Shown here: one piece after another, positions 8,801-16,712 of the stretch
Layout of the letters: every line of letters starts with the position of its first letter
Numbering within the stretch: position 1 is the first letter of the stretch
DNA from: Rhodopseudomonas sp. BR0M22
GTDB lineage: Bacteria; Pseudomonadota; Alphaproteobacteria; Rhizobiales; Xanthobacteraceae
Length of the DNA: 59,693 bases
Direction: 5' to 3'
Assembly (NCBI RefSeq): GCF_010907035.1
Contig: NZ_QUMK01000031.1
Span: forward strand, 1-59,693
The notes under the pieces: model-generated
Told to the model about the DNA's origin: nothing
Databases searched by the model: none
The model's input: only the letters and a program-made list of their open reading frames with translations
Position numbers and translations under genes: made by a program

Positions 8801-10246
8801 ATGTTTGCCCTGGTGCAAGTGTTCAAATCTCCGAAGGAGTCGCTGGGGGATCTCGGTGCCCAGTCCGCTGCGAAGCTTATCGCCGCTGCGACCGATGTCG
8901 CGCTGGTGGTGGATGCGCAAGGCGTGATCCGAGACACGGCGTTCAACAAAGACGAACTGGCGCACGAGCTCGATCGCCAGGGGCGGTGGCTCGGCTCGCG
9001 ACTGATCGATATCGTCACGTCCGACACCCAGCCGAAGATTCGTGAATTGCTGCTCGACGCCACCTTGCGCGACGTGCCGATCTGGCGACAGGTCAACCAT
9101 CCTTCGCTGAACGGCGAGGACATTCCCGTACTGTATTCGGCGATCAATTTTGGGCGAGACGACCGCACGCTCGTGGTCGGTCGTGATCTGCGTCAACTCG
9201 CGACGATGCAGCAGCGGCTAATCAACGCCCAGCAATCGATGGAGCGCGACTACATCCGGCTGCGGCACGCCGAGACGAGATACCGGTTGCTGTTCCAGGT
9301 GTCGTCGGAAGCAGTGATGATCGTGGATGCGACCAGTGAACTGATCGTGGATGCCAATCCGGCGACGCTCGCGCTGTTCGATACCAGCGCGCCGCAGGCG
9401 TTGAACGCGCCGGTGCTCGGCTTCGTCAGCGGCGCCGACCAGCAGACCGTTCTGAGCCTGTTCGCCGAGGTGCGTTCCAGCGGTCGCGACGGCCGGGCTC
9501 GCATCAAGCTCGCCGATGGAGCGCGGGAGTGTGAGCTGTCGGCGTCGCTGTTCCGGCAGGAGAATGCGTCGTTGTTTCTGGTGCGTCTGACGCCTTACGG
9601 CGCGTCGCCCGGAATCGGCGGCGCCAAAGCGGCTTCGTTGCTGGTCAAGTATTTCGAATCCGCAGCCGATGCGCTGGCGGTCACCCAATATGACGGCCGC
9701 GTCGTGCGCGCCAATCTGGCGTTTCTGGAAATGGCGCAGCTCGGCAGCGCCGAACAGGCGCGGGGCGAGTTGCTCGATCGCTGGCTCGGCCGCACCGGAG
9801 TCGATTTGTCGGTGGCGCTCGCCAACCTGCGGCAAAGCGGCGCAATCAAGCTGTTCGCCACTGTTTTGCGCGGTGAGTATGGTGCGGTCGCAGAGGTCGA
9901 AGTCTCGGCGGTCGCCCTCAAGGACATCGAAGACAAGCCGTGCTTCGGCTTTGCGATTCGCAACGTCGAGAAGCGGCTGACCACAGCGGCGACGTCGAAA
10001 CGCGAACTGCCGCGCTCGATGGCGCAGCTCACCGAGCTGATCGGTCGGGTGCCGCTCCGCGATCTGGTGCGCGAGACCACCGATGTGATCGAGAAGCTGT
10101 CGATCGAAGCGGCGCTGGAGCTGACGGGAGACAACCGCGCCTCGGCCGCCGACATGCTCGGATTGAGCCGGCAGAGCCTGTACGTCAAGCTGCGCCGCTA
10201 CGGTCTGGCCGAACACGCGCCGGAAGGAGACGGACTCGATGAGTAA
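8801..10246 (+). CDS. ppsR1: PpsR/CrtJ-family photosynthesis repressor, paralogue 1
   Basis: 481 residues: an N-terminal PAS-like domain (~20-130), a Gln-rich helical linker (QQRLINAQQSMERDYIRLR), two further PAS domains (~155-265 and ~280-395) and a C-terminal Fis-type helix-turn-helix (DNRASAADMLGLSRQSLYVKL). PpsR proteins repress bch, crt and puc/puf genes at TGT-N12-ACA in air. No cysteine is present in the HTH region, where Rhodobacter PpsR/CrtJ has its redox cysteine. A GGAGG sequence abuts the ATG with no spacer, so GTG 8813 is an alternative start. The 3' end overlaps bchG by 8 bases. ppsR2 in this window is the paralogue. Confidence 0.92.
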   Translation: MFALVQVFKSPKESLGDLGAQSAAKLIAAATDVALVVDAQGVIRDTAFNKDELAHELDRQGRWLGSRLIDIVTSDTQPKIRELLLDATLRDVPIWRQVNHPSLNGEDIPVLYSAINFGRDDRTLVVGRDLRQLATMQQRLINAQQSMERDYIRLRHAETRYRLLFQVSSEAVMIVDATSELIVDANPATLALFDTSAPQALNAPVLGFVSGADQQTVLSLFAEVRSSGRDGRARIKLADGARECELSASLFRQENASLFLVRLTPYGASPGIGGAKAASLLVKYFESAADALAVTQYDGRVVRANLAFLEMAQLGSAEQARGELLDRWLGRTGVDLSVALANLRQSGAIKLFATVLRGEYGAVAEVEVSAVALKDIEDKPCFGFAIRNVEKRLTTAATSKRELPRSMAQLTELIGRVPLRDLVRETTDVIEKLSIEAALELTGDNRASAADMLGLSRQSLYVKLRRYGLAEHAPEGDGLDE

Positions 10247-11132
10247 CAGTGTGGCGCTGCGTCCGGCGCCTTCCGCGGTGCTCGAAGTGCTGCACCCGAT
10301 CACTTGGTTTCCGCCGATGTGGGCGTTCGGCTGCGGCGTCGTCTCCGCCGGCGTGCCGATCTCGAGCCGCTGGCTGGAAGTGATCGCCGGCATCGTGCTG
10401 TGCGGCCCGCTGCTGGTCGCCACCAGCCAGGTGGTCAACGACTGGTTCGATCGCGACGTCGACGCCATCAACGAGCCCAACCGACCGATTCCATCCGGGC
10501 GCATTCCGGGCCGCTGGGGCTTGTATCTGTCGTTTCTGTGGACCGCGGCCTCGTTGCTGCTGGCGAGCCTGCTCGGCGCCTGGGTGTTCGGCGCCGCCGT
10601 CCTCGGCCTGGTGCTCGCCTGGATGTATTCGATGCCGCCGTTCCGGCTGAAGCAGAACGGCTGGCTCGGCAACGCCGCCTGCGCCATCACCTATGAGGGC
10701 TTCGCCTGGTTCACCGGCGCTGCGGTGATGCTCGCCGGTCTGCCGCCGTGGTGGATCGTGGCGCTCGCGCTGCTGTACAGCGCAGGCGCGCACGGCATCA
10801 TGACGCTCAACGACTTCAAATCGATCGAGGGCGATATCAAGACCGGTGTCGGTTCGCTGCCGGTCAAACTCGGCGTCGACAACGCCGCGCGGGTGCTCTG
10901 TGCCGTGATGGCGATCCCGCAGGTGATCGTGGTGGCGCTGCTGCTGTCGTGGGATCGGCCGATCCAGGCCGGCATCGTCGGCTTCGTGCTCGCCGTCCAA
11001 CTCGCCTTGATGGTGCGGTTTCTGCGCTCGCCGGTCGAACGCGCCACCTGGTTCTCGGGACTCGGCGTCGCCCTGTATGTGTCCGGCATGATGGCCAGCG
11101 CCGTCGCCGTTTCATCGTTCGGAGCCGCTTGA
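10239..11132 (+). CDS. bchG: Bacteriochlorophyll synthase (geranylgeranyl transferase)
   Basis: 297 residues, UbiA-type polytopic membrane prenyltransferase. It esterifies bacteriochlorophyllide a with geranylgeranyl diphosphate. The first Asp-rich motif is NDWFDRDVDAINEPNRP (67-83); the second is in LNDFKSIEGDIKTG. It overlaps the end of ppsR1 and is followed after 2 bases by a PucC-family gene and then bchP, so late pigment synthesis and assembly are in one transcription unit with the repressor. Confidence 0.95.
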   Translation: MSNSVALRPAPSAVLEVLHPITWFPPMWAFGCGVVSAGVPISSRWLEVIAGIVLCGPLLVATSQVVNDWFDRDVDAINEPNRPIPSGRIPGRWGLYLSFLWTAASLLLASLLGAWVFGAAVLGLVLAWMYSMPPFRLKQNGWLGNAACAITYEGFAWFTGAAVMLAGLPPWWIVALALLYSAGAHGIMTLNDFKSIEGDIKTGVGSLPVKLGVDNAARVLCAVMAIPQVIVVALLLSWDRPIQAGIVGFVLAVQLALMVRFLRSPVERATWFSGLGVALYVSGMMASAVAVSSFGAA

Positions 11133-11134
11133 TC

Positions 11135-12460
11135 ATGATGCGCCCGCTGTCCTGGCTCGGCATTGTTCGGATGGGTCTGGTTCAGACCGGCCTCGGCGCC
11201 ATCGTGGTGCTGACCACCTCGACGCTGAACCGGGTGATGGTGGTGGAGCTGGCATTGCCGGCGATGTTGCCGGGCGCGCTGGTGGCGATTCACTACGCGC
11301 TGCAGGTGTTCCGCCCGGCCTGGGGGCACGGCTCTGACCGCGGCGCGCGCCGCACGCCTTGGATCATCGGCGGCATGGCGGTGCTGGCGCTCGGCGGTTT
11401 CCTGGCCGCCTGCGCCACCGCGCTGATGACGGTGCAGACGCTGGCCGGCACAGCGCTGGCGATCGTCGCGTTCTGCCTGATCGGCGGCGGCGTCGGTGCG
11501 GCCGGCACGTCGCTGCTGGTGCTGCTCGCCAAGCGGGTCGACGAGAAGCGCCGCGCCGCAGCGGCGACCATCGTCTGGGTCATGATGATCGCGGGCTTCA
11601 TCGTCACCACAGCGGTCGCCGGGCATCTGCTCGATCCGTTCTCGCCGCAGCGGCTGGTCGCTGTATCGGGCGGTGTGTCGCTGATCGCGATGGTGCTCAC
11701 CTTCCTCGGCGTCTGGGGCGTCGAAGGCCGCACCGCTGCGACCGCGCCAATGGCGAAGCCGGCGGCGCAACAGGAATCGTTCCGCAAGGCGTTCGCGGAC
11801 GTCTGGCACGAGCCGCAGGCGCGACGCTTCGCAGTCTTCGTGTTCGTGTCGATGCTGGCCTACAGCGCTCAGGATCTGATCCTCGAGCCGTTCGCCGGCG
11901 CGGTGTTCGGCTTCACGCCCGGCGAGACCACCAAGCTGTCCAGCATGCAGCACGGCGGCACGCTGATCGGCATGGCGATGGTGCCGATCATCGGCGCGCT
12001 GTTTCCGAAGTCGCGGGGTAATCTGCAGATGTGGACGATCGGCGGCTGTATCGCCTCCGCGATCGCGCTGCTCGGATTGTCCTCGGCTGCCGTGATCGGT
12101 CCGTCCTGGCCGCTGCGCTCCACCGTGTTCATGCTCGGCGTCACCAACGGCGCCTATGCGGTGGCGGCGATCGGGTCGATGATGGAACTGGTCGGCGCCG
12201 GCGGCGAACATCGCGAAGGCGTGCGGATGGGGCTGTGGGGCGCCGCGCAGGCGATCGCGTTCGGCATCGGCGGCTTCATCGGCACGCTGGCGAGCGATCT
12301 GGCACGCCTGATCCTGGGCGCGCCGGCGGTGTCCTATGCGGTGGTGTTCGCCGCGGAAGCAGGTTTGTTCCTGGTGTCGGCGGCAATGGCGGTATGGGTA
12401 CATCGCGCGCAGAACCGCCGTGACGTCGATCTGTCCAATACAGCAGTGGCGGGAGGTTGA
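11135..12460 (+). CDS. PucC-family major facilitator (ORF428/Bch2 type), pigment or light-harvesting assembly
   Basis: 441 residues, about 12 hydrophobic segments. The N-terminus carries the PucC/LhaA family pattern TSTLNRVMVVELALP, repeated in LhaA of this window as NGTLNRVMIVELG. Family members act in assembly of light-harvesting complexes, possibly by handling bacteriochlorophyll. Its place between bchG and bchP matches ORF428 of Rhodobacter capsulatus. Two ATGs in tandem, 11135 and 11138, can start it; the stop lies one base before the bchP ATG. Substrate is not shown by the sequence. Confidence 0.85.
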   Translation: MMRPLSWLGIVRMGLVQTGLGAIVVLTTSTLNRVMVVELALPAMLPGALVAIHYALQVFRPAWGHGSDRGARRTPWIIGGMAVLALGGFLAACATALMTVQTLAGTALAIVAFCLIGGGVGAAGTSLLVLLAKRVDEKRRAAAATIVWVMMIAGFIVTTAVAGHLLDPFSPQRLVAVSGGVSLIAMVLTFLGVWGVEGRTAATAPMAKPAAQQESFRKAFADVWHEPQARRFAVFVFVSMLAYSAQDLILEPFAGAVFGFTPGETTKLSSMQHGGTLIGMAMVPIIGALFPKSRGNLQMWTIGGCIASAIALLGLSSAAVIGPSWPLRSTVFMLGVTNGAYAVAAIGSMMELVGAGGEHREGVRMGLWGAAQAIAFGIGGFIGTLASDLARLILGAPAVSYAVVFAAEAGLFLVSAAMAVWVHRAQNRRDVDLSNTAVAGG

Positions 12461-12461
12461 G

Positions 12462-13667
12462 ATGACCGAGAACTCCGCAATTTACGATGTCGTTGTCGTC
12501 GGCGGCGGCCCTGCCGGTGCGACCGCGGCGTGCGATCTGGCGCGCGCCGGCAAGCGCGTGGTGCTGCTCGACCGCGCCGGCCGGATCAAGCCGTGCGGCG
12601 GCGCGATTCCGCCGCGGGCGATCGAAGACTTCGCGATCCCCGACAGCATGCTGGTGGCCAAGATCAACGCCGCGCGGATGGTGTCGCCGAGCAATGTCGA
12701 AGTCGACATGCCGATCGACGGCGGCTTCGTCGGCATGGTCGATCGCGAGCATTTCGACGAGTGGCTGCGCCAGCGCGCCGCGACCGTCGGCGCCGAACGG
12801 CGCACCGGCCTGTTCAAGCGGTTCAGCCGCGACGAGTCCGGCGTCAACACCGTGCACTACGAAGAGCGCCAGCCCGACGGCGCGATGATCGATCAGACGG
12901 TGCGCTGCCGTGCGATCATCGGTGCCGACGGTGCGGTGTCGGGTGTGGCGCGGCAGTTCTTGAAGGACGCCGATCGGGTGCCGTTCGTGTTCGCCTATCA
13001 CGAGATCATCAAGGCGCCGACCGCCGAACAGCGGGCCGCCTACGAGAGCCGGCGCTGCGACGTGTACTATCAGGGCCAGGTCTCGCCGGACTTCTACGGC
13101 TGGGTGTTCCCGCACGGCCAGACCGTCAGCGTCGGCACCGGCTCGATGCACAAGGGCTTCTCGCTGCGCGATTCGGTCGCCGAGCTGCGCAAGCAGACCG
13201 GCCTCGACGAGGTCGAAACCATCCGCAAGGAAGGCGCGCCGATCCCGCTGCACCCGCTGCCGCGCTGGGACGACGGCCACAGTGTGCTGCTCGCCGGCGA
13301 CGCCGCCGGCGTGGTCGCGCCGGCGTCCGGCGAAGGCATCTACTACGCGCTGCTCGGCGGCCGGCTCGCCGCCGAGGCGGTCGGCGAGTTCCTGCAGACC
13401 GCCGACGCCAAGGCGCTGAAGCTGGCCCGCAAGCGCTTCATGCGCGCCAACGGCTCGGTGTTCCGGATCCTCGGCATCATGCAGTGGTACTGGTACGCCA
13501 GCGACAAGCGCCGCGAACAATTCGTCAGCATCTGCCGTGATCGCGATGTCCAGAAGCTGACGTGGGACTCGTACATGAACAAGAGGCTGGTGCGCGCCAA
13601 GCCGATCGCGCATGTTCGGATCTTCTTCAAGAACCTGGCCCACATGACGGGGCTGGCGTCGGTTTGA
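12462..13667 (+). CDS. bchP: Geranylgeranyl reductase (bacteriochlorophyll phytylation)
   Basis: 401 residues, FAD-dependent oxidoreductase. The dinucleotide fold VVVGGGPAGATAACDLA is at about residues 10-26 and the second FAD motif is LLAGDAAGVVAPASGEG. BchP reduces the geranylgeranyl chain of bacteriochlorophyll to phytyl in three steps. GGGAGG at 12451-12456 is the ribosome binding site for ATG 12462. It follows the PucC-family gene by one base and precedes tspO by 19 bases. Other chlorinating or ubiquinone-type flavoproteins share the fold, but the context is decisive. Confidence 0.95.
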   Translation: MTENSAIYDVVVVGGGPAGATAACDLARAGKRVVLLDRAGRIKPCGGAIPPRAIEDFAIPDSMLVAKINAARMVSPSNVEVDMPIDGGFVGMVDREHFDEWLRQRAATVGAERRTGLFKRFSRDESGVNTVHYEERQPDGAMIDQTVRCRAIIGADGAVSGVARQFLKDADRVPFVFAYHEIIKAPTAEQRAAYESRRCDVYYQGQVSPDFYGWVFPHGQTVSVGTGSMHKGFSLRDSVAELRKQTGLDEVETIRKEGAPIPLHPLPRWDDGHSVLLAGDAAGVVAPASGEGIYYALLGGRLAAEAVGEFLQTADAKALKLARKRFMRANGSVFRILGIMQWYWYASDKRREQFVSICRDRDVQKLTWDSYMNKRLVRAKPIAHVRIFFKNLAHMTGLASV

Positions 13668-13686
13668 TTGCTCCAGGCGGTGGCTT

Positions 13687-14151
13687 GTGAATCCGATTTT
13701 TGTCGCGGCCGCCGTCGCGATCTTCGTCGGTCTGCTCGGCGGTTCGCTGACCGACACCGGGACTTGGTACCAAAGTCTCGTCAAACCCTGGTGGCAGCCG
13801 CCGGACTGGGCGTTCGGCCCGGCCTGGACGGTGATCTTCGCGCTCGCCGCGATGTCCGCGGTCTATGCCTGGCGCGGCGCGCGCACCCGCGCCCAGCGCG
13901 ATTTCGTGATCGGGCTGTTCGCCGCCAACGGCTTCTTCAACGTGCTGTGGAGCATGCTGTTCTTCACCGTGCGGCGGCCGGATTGGGCGCTGCTGGAGGT
14001 GCCGCTGCTGTGGCTGTCGGTGCTGGTCGGCGTGGTGGTGTTCTGGCGCAATGCCCGCACCGCGAGCTATTACCTGCTGCCCTATCTGGTCTGGGTGACG
14101 TTCGCCGCCTACCTCAACTGGACCGTGGTCGCGCTGAACACGCCGTTCTGA
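13687..14151 (+). CDS. tspO: TspO/MBR-family tryptophan-rich sensory protein (CrtK)
   Basis: 154 residues, five membrane helices, rich in Trp (for example GTWYQSLVKPWWQPPDWAFGP). TspO binds tetrapyrroles; in Rhodobacter sphaeroides it is an outer-membrane regulator that modulates photosynthesis gene expression in response to oxygen. The start used is GTG 13687, which gives the family N-terminus; no ATG alternative keeps helix 1. It is co-directional with and close to bchP, and a 90-aa membrane ORF follows after 33 bases. Confidence 0.9.
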   Translation: MNPIFVAAAVAIFVGLLGGSLTDTGTWYQSLVKPWWQPPDWAFGPAWTVIFALAAMSAVYAWRGARTRAQRDFVIGLFAANGFFNVLWSMLFFTVRRPDWALLEVPLLWLSVLVGVVVFWRNARTASYYLLPYLVWVTFAAYLNWTVVALNTPF

Positions 14152-14184
14152 TCCCCTGACGATGCGGTCGCATCGAGAGCCACC

Positions 14185-14457
14185 ATGCAGATGATGTCCG
14201 AACTGTTCGCCAGCGGCGCCTTCGTCGACTGGGTGCTGATCTTCCTCGTGATCGAGGCGATCGCGGTGATCGGCTATTGGCTGTGGCGCAAGCGCGGCAT
14301 CGCGCCGGCCGATTTCCTGCCCGGGATGATCTCCGGCGGGCTGATGCTGCTGGCGCTGCGCGCCGTGCTCGCCGGTGCGGGTTGGCTGGTGCCGACTCTG
14401 TGCCTGCTCGCCGCCGGCGGCGCGCATCTGGTGGACGTGCTGCGGCGCTGGCGCTGA
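14185..14457 (+). CDS. Uncharacterised 90-residue membrane protein
   Basis: I do not recognise this gene. It has three hydrophobic segments (about residues 13-32, 42-62 and 64-80) linked by a basic loop (LWRKRGIAPADF), and ends in LRRWR, so the C-terminus is probably cytoplasmic. Its codon use (G/C third positions) is like its neighbours. It follows tspO by 33 bases on the same strand and is the last + gene before the convergent cycA, so co-expression with bchP-tspO is likely. A role in pigment handling or membrane assembly is a guess from context. Confidence 0.65.
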   Translation: MQMMSELFASGAFVDWVLIFLVIEAIAVIGYWLWRKRGIAPADFLPGMISGGLMLLALRAVLAGAGWLVPTLCLLAAGGAHLVDVLRRWR

Positions 14458-14516
14458 GAGCGGGCAGGGCGCCTTCAACAACCAGCGACGGCGAAGAACA
14501 GAAGAACAGCAGCCCG

Positions 14517-14559
14517 AAAACACGAAGGGCTCCGGTTCGTGCGAACCGAAGCCCTCGTG
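14517..14559 (-). terminator. Rho-independent terminator of cycA
   Basis: Long imperfect hairpin at 14521-14559: inner stem 14533-14539/14542-14548 and outer stem 14526-14531/14550-14555, extended by CACG/CGTG with one bulged A. On the - strand it is followed at once by TTTT (14517-14520). It lies 30 bases past the cycA stop and may also stop + transcripts from tspO. Confidence 0.75.
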
Positions 14560-14588
14560 ACGTCCAGACGTCGGTAAGTCGGATCGAC

Positions 14589-15008
14589 TTACTTCAGGGT
14601 GGCCAGATAGGCGACCACGTCCTTGCGCTGCTGCTCGTTGGCGAGCTTGAAGGTCATCTTGGTGGCGCCGACGGCCTGATCCGCATGACCCTTGTCGGTC
14701 AGGAACTTCTTGAGGAAGGCGTTCGGATCGGCGAGGTAAGCGAAGATGTTTTCCTGGGTCCAGACCAGACCGGCTTCACCCGAGTGATGGTTCAGCGGCG
14801 AATAGCTGAAGCCCGGAGCGGTGCCCGCCTTGCGGCCGACGACGCCGGCCAGAGCCGGGCCGACCATGTTCTTGTCGGCGCGGTGGCAGGTCATGCACTG
14901 CTTGAACACGGCTTCGCCCTTCGCGGCATCCTGAGCCGAAGCGGTGCCGATCGACAGAGCTCCTGCGGTGGCGGCGATGCTGACGATTGTGAGAAGTTTT
15001 TTGACCAC
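14589..15008 (-). CDS. cycA: Cytochrome c2, periplasmic electron donor to the reaction centre
   Basis: 139 residues. A Sec signal peptide (MVKKLLTIVSIAATAG..., cleavage after ASA, residue 25) precedes a class I c-type cytochrome. Heme attachment is CMTCH (C38, C41, H42); the sixth ligand Met is in ATKMTFKL. The basic surface (many Lys) suits docking to the reaction centre. With no pufC in the puf operon, this protein is the likely carrier between the bc1 complex and the reaction centre. GGAGAGAGA upstream is the ribosome binding site. A PpsR-type palindrome lies 49 bases before the start. Confidence 0.93.
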   Translation of the reverse strand: MVKKLLTIVSIAATAGALSIGTASAQDAAKGEAVFKQCMTCHRADKNMVGPALAGVVGRKAGTAPGFSYSPLNHHSGEAGLVWTQENIFAYLADPNAFLKKFLTDKGHADQAVGATKMTFKLANEQQRKDVVAYLATLK

Positions 15009-15056
15009 GTCTCTCTCCTTGAAGAACCCGTCTTGGCGTCGAGCGACCCCGGGCCT

Positions 15057-15074
15057 TGTCGGCCATGACAGACA
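15057..15074. promoter_or_regulatory. PpsR-type operator, perfect TGT-N12-ACA, upstream of cycA
   Basis: TGT 15057-15059, ACA 15072-15074, 12 bases between. Its near edge is 49 bases from the cycA start codon, in the expected promoter or leader region. Confidence 0.65.
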
Positions 15075-15103
15075 GTCGCATCCAAACCCGTTCTGAACGG
15101 TTC

Positions 15104-15121
15104 TGTAAAGTCGTTCTAACG
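15104..15121. promoter_or_regulatory. PpsR-type operator variant with TTTACA, upstream of cycA
   Basis: Read on the - strand it is CGT-N12-ACA, and the ACA ends a TTTACA hexamer that could be the cycA -35. This is the same CGT variant and -35 overlap seen at bchC and in the aerR-bchF region. No good -10 is visible 16-18 bases on. Confidence 0.45.
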
Positions 15122-15329
15122 TAAATGACGATAGGTTGTGCGAAGCAATTTTGCCTGATGACGTTGATCTATCGAAATTTTATTTCCGACTAGGCAATTC
15201 GGCTAATTTTCGCTTTTCGCGTTGCGGAAGACACTTGCCATAGCCCGTAAGTGCGACTAAGTCCTTGTGAACACGGCAATGTCTCGACAATGCGTCGTAT
15301 TGACGCCCTGCCATAGGCGAGCGGAGCTG

Positions 15330-16712
15330 ATGGTCACGAAATCCGTTCACGCCGACGTCACTCTTCTGCTCGACATGGAAGGTGTGATTCGAGAGGTCAC
15401 GCTGTCTCCGGCGATGGCGGCCGAACGCGTCGATGGGTGGCTCGGACGGCGTTGGAGCGACATCTCCGGCGACGAAAGCGTGCATCGCATCATGGACGAT
15501 GCGCGACGCAGCGGAATTTCAGCCTTCCGGCAGGTCAACCAGACGTTCCCGAGCGGCGTCGAAATCCCGATCGAATTCACCACCATGCTGCTGGGCGACC
15601 GCACCGGCATGATTGCGGTCGGCAAGAACATGCAGGCGGTCACCGAGCTGCATTCCCGGCTGATCGCCGCCCAGCAGGCGATGGAGCGCGACTATTGGCG
15701 GCTGCGCGAACTGGAGACGCGCTACAGGCTGGTGTTCGATGCTGCCGCCGACGCCGTGATGATCGTCACCGCCGACGATTTTCGGATCGTCGAGGCCAAC
15801 CGCGCAGCGATCAATGCGATCAGCGGCGAGCGTGGCAACGACGATCTGGCGGGGAACGACTTCATCCCTCAGATCGCTGCCGCCGACCGGGATGCGGTCC
15901 GTGACATGTTGGCGCGCGTGCGCGAACGCGGCACGGCCCTGAGCGTCCTGGTTCATTTCGGTCGTCATGGCAGGGCGTGGACGCTGCGCGGCTCGCTGAT
16001 GTCGGCAGATCGGCGCCAGGTTTTCCTGCTGCACCTCACGCCGGTGGCGACCGCGCCCGCCGTCGAGGAAGCCGACGACGACATGATGCTGCGGGGATTG
16101 ATCGACCGCGTCCCCGACGGTTTCGTGGCGATGGATTCGGCCGGCGTGGTTCGTCACGTCAATCAGGCATTTCTCGATCTGGTTCAGCTTGGATCCAAGC
16201 CGGCGGCGATCGGATGCTCGCTCGGGCGCTGGCTGGGGCAGCCCGGCGCCGATCTGTCCAGCCTGCTGACTCTGCTTCGGCGCTTCAACGCCGTGCGGCT
16301 GTTTCAAACGACGATCCGGGGCGAGCTCGGCACCGAGACCGAGATCGAGATCTCCGCCATCGACGGCGACGAGGACAATTACATCGCCGTGCTGATCCGG
16401 AACGTATCGCGCCGGCTCGATCCGGCGGCCGACGGCGAACCGCTGCGCCAAGCGCTCGGGCCGATCAGCCGGCAGCTCGGCCGAACCTCTCTGCGCAAGC
16501 TGGTCAAGGATACGGTCGGCATCGTCGAGCAGCACTACGTCAAGGAGGCTCTGCTGCGGTCGCGCGGCAATCGCACGGCCACCGCCGAATTGCTCGGTTT
16601 GAGTCGGCAGAGTCTTTATGCCAAGCTCCACCGCTACGGCTTCGACGACAAGAGCGCCGGCTCCGCTGCTCTCGACGACGCGGACGGCGCCGCAGACGAC
16701 GCAGAGGATTGA
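15330..16712 (+). CDS. ppsR2: PpsR/CrtJ-family photosynthesis repressor, paralogue 2
   Basis: 460 residues from ATG 15330, which has GGAG at 15322-15325. Layout matches PpsR1: N-terminal PAS, Gln-rich helix (AAQQAMERDYWRLRELETR), two PAS domains, Fis-type HTH (GNRTATAELLGLSRQSLYAKL), then an acidic Asp/Ala tail. No cysteine lies in the HTH region. The stop TGA directly abuts the bphP GTG start, so the repressor and its light-sensing antagonist are translated together. In Bradyrhizobium and Rhodopseudomonas, BphP in its light-activated state is known to relieve PpsR2 repression. An upstream GTG (15267) would add 21 residues without resemblance to PpsR1. Confidence 0.9.
   Translation: MVTKSVHADVTLLLDMEGVIREVTLSPAMAAERVDGWLGRRWSDISGDESVHRIMDDARRSGISAFRQVNQTFPSGVEIPIEFTTMLLGDRTGMIAVGKNMQAVTELHSRLIAAQQAMERDYWRLRELETRYRLVFDAAADAVMIVTADDFRIVEANRAAINAISGERGNDDLAGNDFIPQIAAADRDAVRDMLARVRERGTALSVLVHFGRHGRAWTLRGSLMSADRRQVFLLHLTPVATAPAVEEADDDMMLRGLIDRVPDGFVAMDSAGVVRHVNQAFLDLVQLGSKPAAIGCSLGRWLGQPGADLSSLLTLLRRFNAVRLFQTTIRGELGTETEIEISAIDGDEDNYIAVLIRNVSRRLDPAADGEPLRQALGPISRQLGRTSLRKLVKDTVGIVEQHYVKEALLRSRGNRTATAELLGLSRQSLYAKLHRYGFDDKSAGSAALDDADGAADDAED

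Larger units (their letters stand above)
15009..15329. other. Divergent control region between cycA and ppsR2
   Basis: No gene is seen in these 321 bases. They hold two PpsR-type palindromes (15057-15074 and 15104-15121) on the cycA side and an A+T-richer stretch at about 15165-15215 on the ppsR2 side. In-frame GTG 15267 and ATG 15279 are possible earlier ppsR2 starts. Confidence 0.6.

Noticed and set aside
15164-15177. FNR/FixK-like half site TTGAT-N4-CGAAA upstream of ppsR2
   Set aside because: Only the left half matches TTGAT-N4-ATCAA; too weak to call.
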